Assembly (NCBI RefSeq): GCF_025628885.1
Contig: NZ_JAOTIF010000016.1
Coordinates: 1 to 64,000 of the forward strand
Direction: 5' to 3'
Origin: Paraflavisolibacter caeni
Lineage (GTDB): Bacteria; Bacteroidota; Bacteroidia; Chitinophagales; Chitinophagaceae
Length of the DNA: 64,000 nt
The notes under the pieces are model-generated. The model saw only the letters and a list, made by a program, of their open reading frames with translations. It made no database searches and was not told the origin of the DNA. The translations under genes and the position numbers were made by a program. This document shows, piece by piece, positions 59,790 through 64,000 of the stretch. Numbering within the stretch: the stretch's first letter is position 1; the number at the start of each line of letters is the position of its first letter.

Positions 59790-60905
59790 CTACTTTGTTC
59801 TCCGGCCTTTCCATTCATAGTGGCCGAACTGGCTGATGAAACCAATGACAATTGTATATAGTATATGCAGGGGTTGCATCAATGGGAAATATAACATTAG
59901 CCGTTCTTCTTTGTAAAAACGGGAGACGGCGTAAAGAAAAATACCTTCCACTAAAGTTTTCATCAACAGGTATAACAACAGCATCCAGCCATTAGAGATA
60001 TTGAAGAAGGTGGCGCCGAGCAGAACCAGGAACAGAAGGTTGAAGAGGTATACAAACAGCAGCACCATTGTAATCCGGTAATCATCATAATAGGTAGCCT
60101 TGCTGCTCCAACGTATGCGCTGACCGAAGAATGCCTTCCAGGAGGACATTGGCTCTGTCTGCATAATCACATCCCTACTTTTGATATACATTACCTTAGC
60201 CGGATGTTGCTTCCATATTTTATACATCAGCAACATATCGTCACCGCTTGCAATTTTATCAATGCCTTCAAATCCACGTACATCAAAAAATGCCTGGCGT
60301 TGATATGCAAGGTTAGCGCCATTGCACATGCTGTGGGTGCCAGCCTGAACGCTGGCTGCAGTGATGCCTTGCAGCATCATGAAATCGAGTGATTGGAAAA
60401 TGTGTAATACAGATCGTTGCCCCAGGAATTTCACAGGTGCTGCCATAAATACAGCTCCTTTTTCCTTGTAAAAGCTGGCTATTGTTTGTATCCAGCATTT
60501 TTGTGGCAGGCAGTCAGCATCGGTAATGAGCACCAGCTCACCTTTTGAGGCGTTAATTCCGGCCTCGATCGCTTTCTTTTTTGAAGACTGGTCTGGTTGT
60601 GTATCGGGATGAACCAGTCTTACCTGTTTATTGGAAAATGAACCGACAACGTTTGCTGTTGCATCAGTTGAAAAGTCATTCACGATGATGATTTCGAAGA
60701 GATCCTTAGGATAGGTTTGATGTAACAAGGATTCTATTAAACGGCCAATGCATTGCTCCTCATTCCTTGCGGCCACGATCACCGATACAGAAACAGATGG
60801 AGGGTTTGCCGGTGCTTCATAAGCCTTCAATTTTTTCCAATGATAGTAGTAATAGCCTATCAGGGCGGAATAAAAGAGAAGGAAACAAAGGGTGAGGAGA
60901 AGCAT
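59790..60905 (-). CDS. Membrane-bound family 2 glycosyltransferase
   Basis: A 371-residue enzyme. An N-terminal membrane helix is followed by the GT2 catalytic domain 'VSVIVAARNEEQCIGRLIESLLHQTYPKDLFEIIIVNDFS', metal/sugar motif 'ITDADCLP', a later acidic pair in 'ASGDDMLLMYKIW' and the Q-x-x-R-W motif in 'FGQRIRWSSK'. Two or more C-terminal helices follow ('FVYLFNLLFLVLLGATFF'). It resembles processive or biofilm-type transferases. It starts 15 bp after the MtgA stop on the same strand, so the two may be co-transcribed. Confidence 0.9.
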   Translation of the reverse strand: MLLLTLCFLLFYSALIGYYYYHWKKLKAYEAPANPPSVSVSVIVAARNEEQCIGRLIESLLHQTYPKDLFEIIIVNDFSTDATANVVGSFSNKQVRLVHPDTQPDQSSKKKAIEAGINASKGELVLITDADCLPQKCWIQTIASFYKEKGAVFMAAPVKFLGQRSVLHIFQSLDFMMLQGITAASVQAGTHSMCNGANLAYQRQAFFDVRGFEGIDKIASGDDMLLMYKIWKQHPAKVMYIKSRDVIMQTEPMSSWKAFFGQRIRWSSKATYYDDYRITMVLLFVYLFNLLFLVLLGATFFNISNGWMLLLYLLMKTLVEGIFLYAVSRFYKEERLMLYFPLMQPLHILYTIVIGFISQFGHYEWKGRRTK

Positions 60906-60920
60906 TGGATCGTTTGGAGT

Positions 60921-61592
60921 TTATTTTATGATTTCTTGTATATCAGCATCATCTTCCAAGTTGTTCATTTGGCGCTGGACCCAGCCGCTTCGTTTGGAAA
61001 CGTAACCGGAAAGCGGTTTTACCGAATACTTTTTAGGATTTGGCAGGCAGGCTGCTATCTGAGCGGCTTCACGACGGGTAAGCTTTGATGCAGGCTTTTT
61101 GAAGTAAGCCTGTGCAGCAGCTTCTGCGCCATATATGCCTTTGCCCATTTCAATCACGTTAAGGTATACTTCCAGGATGCGTTTTTTTCCCCATATCCAT
61201 TCGATCATTTTAGTAAAATAAACTTCCAGTCCTTTGCGGATCCAACTACGGCCTTGCCATAAAAAGACATTCTTTGCTGTTTGCTGGCTGATGGTACTAG
61301 CTCCTTTTACCCTGTTTGGCTTCCGCTCATTGTGTTTCATGGCTTTGTCGATGCTCTTCCAATCGAATCCGCCGTGATCGGGAAACACCTGGTCTTCAGA
61401 GGAAATCACGGCCAGTTTCATATTGTAAGAAATCTCATCACCATTTACATAATCTCTTTTAAGGCCATCGCCGCCAAACAAACCAGAAAGCTGTGTAAGG
61501 GTAACCGGCGGATCTATCCATTTCAGAATGATAATGTACAGAAGCTGCGAAAGAAAAAGCCCAATCACAATCCTTTTAATCCATCTTAACAT
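60921..61592 (-). CDS. mtgA: Monofunctional peptidoglycan transglycosylase
   Basis: A 223-residue GT51 enzyme with an N-terminal membrane anchor ('[17 protein letters not shown]'). '[21 protein letters not shown]' holds the catalytic Glu, '[31 protein letters not shown]' the donor site, and '[31 protein letters not shown]' the classical end. It lacks a transpeptidase domain, so it is monofunctional. It polymerises lipid II at the periplasmic face. It is upstream of the GT2 gene in the same direction. Confidence 0.94.
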   Translation of the reverse strand: MLRWIKRIVIGLFLSQLLYIIILKWIDPPVTLTQLSGLFGGDGLKRDYVNGDEISYNMKLAVISSEDQVFPDHGGFDWKSIDKAMKHNERKPNRVKGASTISQQTAKNVFLWQGRSWIRKGLEVYFTKMIEWIWGKKRILEVYLNVIEMGKGIYGAEAAAQAYFKKPASKLTRREAAQIAACLPNPKKYSVKPLSGYVSKRSGWVQRQMNNLEDDADIQEIIK

Positions 61593-61660
61593 AAGCAGTA
61601 CTGCTCCTTTGTTTTTTATTTTACTCCGGGAACGAATTTTTCGCGAAGGTAGGGCTGGAA

Positions 61661-61703
61661 TGACGAATTATTCGAATCCGCCAGAGGCGGACACGTGACG
61701 AAT
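61661..61703. repeat. Dispersed hairpin repeat, copy 2, flanked by 8-bp direct repeats
   Basis: GAATCCGCCAGAGGCGGACA followed by CGTGACGAAT (61674-61703), with hairpin TCCGCC-AGA-GGCGGA at 61677-61691. The octamer TGACGAAT occurs at 61661-61668 and again at 61696-61703, like a target duplication. Copy 1 is at 55751-55780. Confidence 0.7.
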
Positions 61704-61744
61704 GGGAAAAGGGAGGAAATGAAAGACGGTTGGTGATAGATTAA

Positions 61745-62383
61745 TTATTGGGGAAGTTTATTACCATAGAATAAAAGGCCGACTAATAAAGCGATGCCAA
61801 AGCCGATGAAAATAACACCATTGATACGATTAATCAGATGAATGTTCTTTGCTGTAAGGCGCCTACGCAGCTTTCCTGCCAGTAAGACCTTCGTAATATC
61901 TCCAATTACTACCAAGGCAAGCGCAATACTAAAAATCACTATACGCTCCTGGGTTGTGTGGCTGACAAAGGCCGTAGAAGTAGTGAGCCAGAATACAATG
62001 ATGGCAGGGTTTAAAATATTCATGAAGTAGCCAGCCAATAATAATTTCAGATAATCTCTCTTTCTTACTTTTAATATTTGGTGTCCATGTTCATTGACAA
62101 TTACCTTTTTGAAGAACAAGTAATAAATACCTACCGATATCAAAAAAGTACTGCCGACAATCCCGATCTCCGTTTTGCGTTCACCAAATTCAGAGAACAG
62201 TTCGGTAAACATATTCGATGCAACAGCCAGTGTAATATCACTGAAGGAAACACCGATGATAAAAGCCAGCCCGCCTTTAATGCCGTTATTAATGCTTTGT
62301 TTGAGAATGGAGAAAATAACCGGTCCCACCGATATACTCAATAACAAACCTAACGTAGTTCCTTTCCAGATAGCCTCAAGCAT
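61745..62383 (-). CDS. LysE/RhtB family exporter
   Basis: A 212-residue membrane protein with about six helices. 'TTLGLLLSISVGPVIFSILKQSINNGIKGGLAFIIGVSFSD' is the LysE signature start, with the GP-x-x-F motif and conserved Asp. It exports amino acids or related metabolites; the substrate is unknown. The tail 'HLINRINGVIFIGFGIALLVGL' matches the family end. It lies 16 bp downstream of the GH3-like gene on the same strand. Confidence 0.88.
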   Translation of the reverse strand: MLEAIWKGTTLGLLLSISVGPVIFSILKQSINNGIKGGLAFIIGVSFSDITLAVASNMFTELFSEFGERKTEIGIVGSTFLISVGIYYLFFKKVIVNEHGHQILKVRKRDYLKLLLAGYFMNILNPAIIVFWLTTSTAFVSHTTQERIVIFSIALALVVIGDITKVLLAGKLRRRLTAKNIHLINRINGVIFIGFGIALLVGLLFYGNKLPQ

Positions 62384-62399
62384 AATATCAAATGAGAAG

Positions 62400-63947
62400 T
62401 TAACTTTCGGACTTTACTTCATATTTCGTCTTTAAAAATTCATTCCAGTCCTGGAGCATTTTGCCCTTGAGTACTCTTGGAAATTTATGTTGGCTGCCGA
62501 GTTTGCCTTCTCTTTCCATGAATTGCATAAACACGTCTTCAGGTAACTTTTGAAGGAACACTTCTTTCAGTGCGCTGGTGCGCTCAACAGCATAGTCATC
62601 GTTCAACTCACACAGGTGCTGGTCAATTTTATCGCGCAGCAATGTTTCATCCACCGGATCATTGCAGGCTACATACCATTTGTGTGCGAATAAACTTTCG
62701 TAGGGGAAACCAACTACAGTAAATTCTGGGATTGAAATATTCAATTCATTACTTACTACTTCAATGGCTTTGTTCATATTGTCCACGCTCAAGTGTTCAC
62801 CAACAAGGCTCAGGAAGTGTTTGGTTCTGCCAGTAATCACAACCTCGTTTCTTTCCAGATCGACAAAACGTAAGGTATCACCGATCAGATAACGCCAGGC
62901 ACCAGCATTTGTACTCATTAACAGAGCATACTCTTTTCCCAACTCTACCTCATTAATCAACAAAGCTTCAGGATGTTCTACCAACTTTCCATCGCTGGTA
63001 AAGTTTTTATCGTTGAAGGGGACGAACTCCATGAAAATGTTGTTATCCAAAAATAGTCGCATGCCTTTGGAGTTCTCACGGTCGCGGTAAGCAATGAACC
63101 CTTCACTGGACAAGTAGTTCTCTATATAAATGATGGGTTTGCCCAACAACTTTTCAAAGCCCTTTTTATAAGGCTCGAAGGCTACGCCACCATGCACGAA
63201 GAATCCGAGGTTAGGCCAAATTTCATGGATATTGTTCAGTTTATAGTGCTCGATGATCATTTCCATACACATCTGACACCAGGCAGGCACACCTACAATA
63301 TAGCCGATGTCCCATTCAGGTGCCTTCTCTACAATTTCATTGAGCTTTTGGTTCCAGTCTTTAATAGCAGCAATACGACCACCTGGCTTATAAAATGTTT
63401 GAAACCAGAAAGGCCTGTTTTTCATTAATATACCGCTGAGGTCGCCAGCATACCATCCGGCCTTACCTTTTTGTAAGTCTGTAGCACCTCCCAACATCAG
63501 GAAACCTTTGGTCATTGATTGCCGAGGGAGGTGGCTATAATTCATGAGAGACAGCAACTGCCTGATGTTATTGATGCGGTTGCTGCGCAACATATCTTTA
63601 GTAACGGGGATAAACTTACTGGCAGATTCGGAAGTGCCCGAGCTTAATGCATAGTACTTGATCTTTCCAGGCCATGCAACGTCAGGTACGCCGTCCAGTG
63701 TTTTCTTCCACCACTCCTCGTATATTTTATTATAATCATGTACAGGGACAAGCTCCTGAAATTTCCTAGCAAGCTCATTACTAAATAATATTTCATCGAA
63801 ATGATATTGCTGCCCAAACTCTGTGAACCTAGCCTTCTTCAACAACTTCTTCAATACCTGCAGCTGTTGCTGTAACGGATCGTTACCCGATAAGCGCAAT
63901 GCTTTAGCAATAGTATTCGGTATTTTAATATCAAGAAAACTCGCCAT
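62400..63947 (-). CDS. GH3 auxin-responsive promoter family protein
   Basis: A 515-residue acyl-acid-amido synthetase-like protein (GH3 fold, adenylate-forming superfamily). The AMP-binding motif is in 'YYALSSGTSESASKFIPVT'. 'WPNLGFFVHGGVAFEPYKKGFEKLL' and 'YALLMSTNAGAWRYLIGDTLRFVDL' are further GH3 blocks, and 'FLSLVGEHLSVDNMNKAIEVV' begins the C-terminal domain. Bacterial members probably conjugate an acid to an amino acid. It is followed by the LysE-type exporter gene, so a product or amino acid export link is possible. Confidence 0.9.
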   Translation of the reverse strand: MASFLDIKIPNTIAKALRLSGNDPLQQQLQVLKKLLKKARFTEFGQQYHFDEILFSNELARKFQELVPVHDYNKIYEEWWKKTLDGVPDVAWPGKIKYYALSSGTSESASKFIPVTKDMLRSNRINNIRQLLSLMNYSHLPRQSMTKGFLMLGGATDLQKGKAGWYAGDLSGILMKNRPFWFQTFYKPGGRIAAIKDWNQKLNEIVEKAPEWDIGYIVGVPAWCQMCMEMIIEHYKLNNIHEIWPNLGFFVHGGVAFEPYKKGFEKLLGKPIIYIENYLSSEGFIAYRDRENSKGMRLFLDNNIFMEFVPFNDKNFTSDGKLVEHPEALLINEVELGKEYALLMSTNAGAWRYLIGDTLRFVDLERNEVVITGRTKHFLSLVGEHLSVDNMNKAIEVVSNELNISIPEFTVVGFPYESLFAHKWYVACNDPVDETLLRDKIDQHLCELNDDYAVERTSALKEVFLQKLPEDVFMQFMEREGKLGSQHKFPRVLKGKMLQDWNEFLKTKYEVKSES

Positions 63948-64000
63948 GCAAGTGATTTATATTTGTCAAATATAAAGGTAGGAGGAGTTTATTATTATTT

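Noticed and set aside
1-64000. CRISPR array, transposase, integrase or prophage
   Set aside because: No direct repeats with uniform unique spacers and no such gene motifs were found. The 11-bp arrays are far too short and dense to be CRISPR.

Overview
The window reads as chromosomal DNA of a Bacteroidota bacterium, most like the Chitinophagaceae/Chitinophagales. The evidence is a type IX secretion sorting domain on a giant TIG/FG-GAP surface protein, paired DUF1800/DUF1501 genes, clustered DUF1080 (3-keto-disaccharide hydrolase) genes with a cytochrome c protein, start sites without Shine-Dalgarno sequences, and promoter-like TTTG / TAnnTTTG boxes. No rRNA, transposase, integrase or CRISPR array is visible.

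Layout. 0-6.4 kb: a short basic protein of unknown function (first of two paralogs), a GNAT acetyltransferase, a DUF4242-cyclase fusion, a GH27 alpha-galactosidase, an APC permease and an AraC regulator with a VOC protein. 6.6-12.7 kb: an outer-membrane protein, a five-PAS hybrid-free histidine kinase, a polytopic membrane protein, and a HEAT-repeat protein fused in frame to an outer-membrane barrel. 12.7-15.05 kb: an AT-rich accessory patch with a HEPN-like gene and a frameshifted propeller-type gene. 15.2-21.7 kb: a 1898-residue T9SS surface protein and a lipoprotein. 22.1-26.8 kb: a three-gene operon (DUF1080, propeller-cytochrome c, DUF1080 lipoprotein) closed by a terminator, probably acting on oxidised (3-keto) sugars. 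26.9-31.3 kb: small genes, a K+ channel and a Crp-like regulator. 31.4-43.4 kb: housekeeping genes mutL, a GT39 transferase with a pnuC-nadR-type pair, an Nfu Fe-S protein, D-lactate dehydrogenase-type enzyme and a UvrD/PcrA helicase. 43.8-55.4 kb: mrdA-rodA (cell elongation), an MBL hydrolase, kynA, purD, a POT peptide transporter and DUF1501/DUF1800.

55.4-58.1 kb is the most unusual stretch. It holds two arrays of five 11-bp repeats in exact helical phase, each followed at the same distance by the same 9-mer. Next come the second copy of the basic-protein paralog, a group II truncated hemoglobin, an ABM-type monooxygenase, and, on the minus strand, a 171-nt RNA gene that folds as a class II tRNA with a variable arm of about 100 nt, flanked by a Bacteroidota-type promoter and an intrinsic terminator. 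58.1-64 kb: an Lrp regulator, an Opp/Dpp-type ABC permease, a GT2 transferase, MtgA transglycosylase, a LysE-type exporter and a GH3 acyl-acid-amido synthetase-like protein.

Small dispersed repeats recur between genes: four loci of 7-bp tandem repeats, a hairpin with a compensatory base pair in its two copies, and a CCCCTAAAGGGG-type palindrome that supplies the overlapping stop codons of two convergent gene pairs.

All calls come from reading the sequence and known family motifs. No database search or folding program was run.
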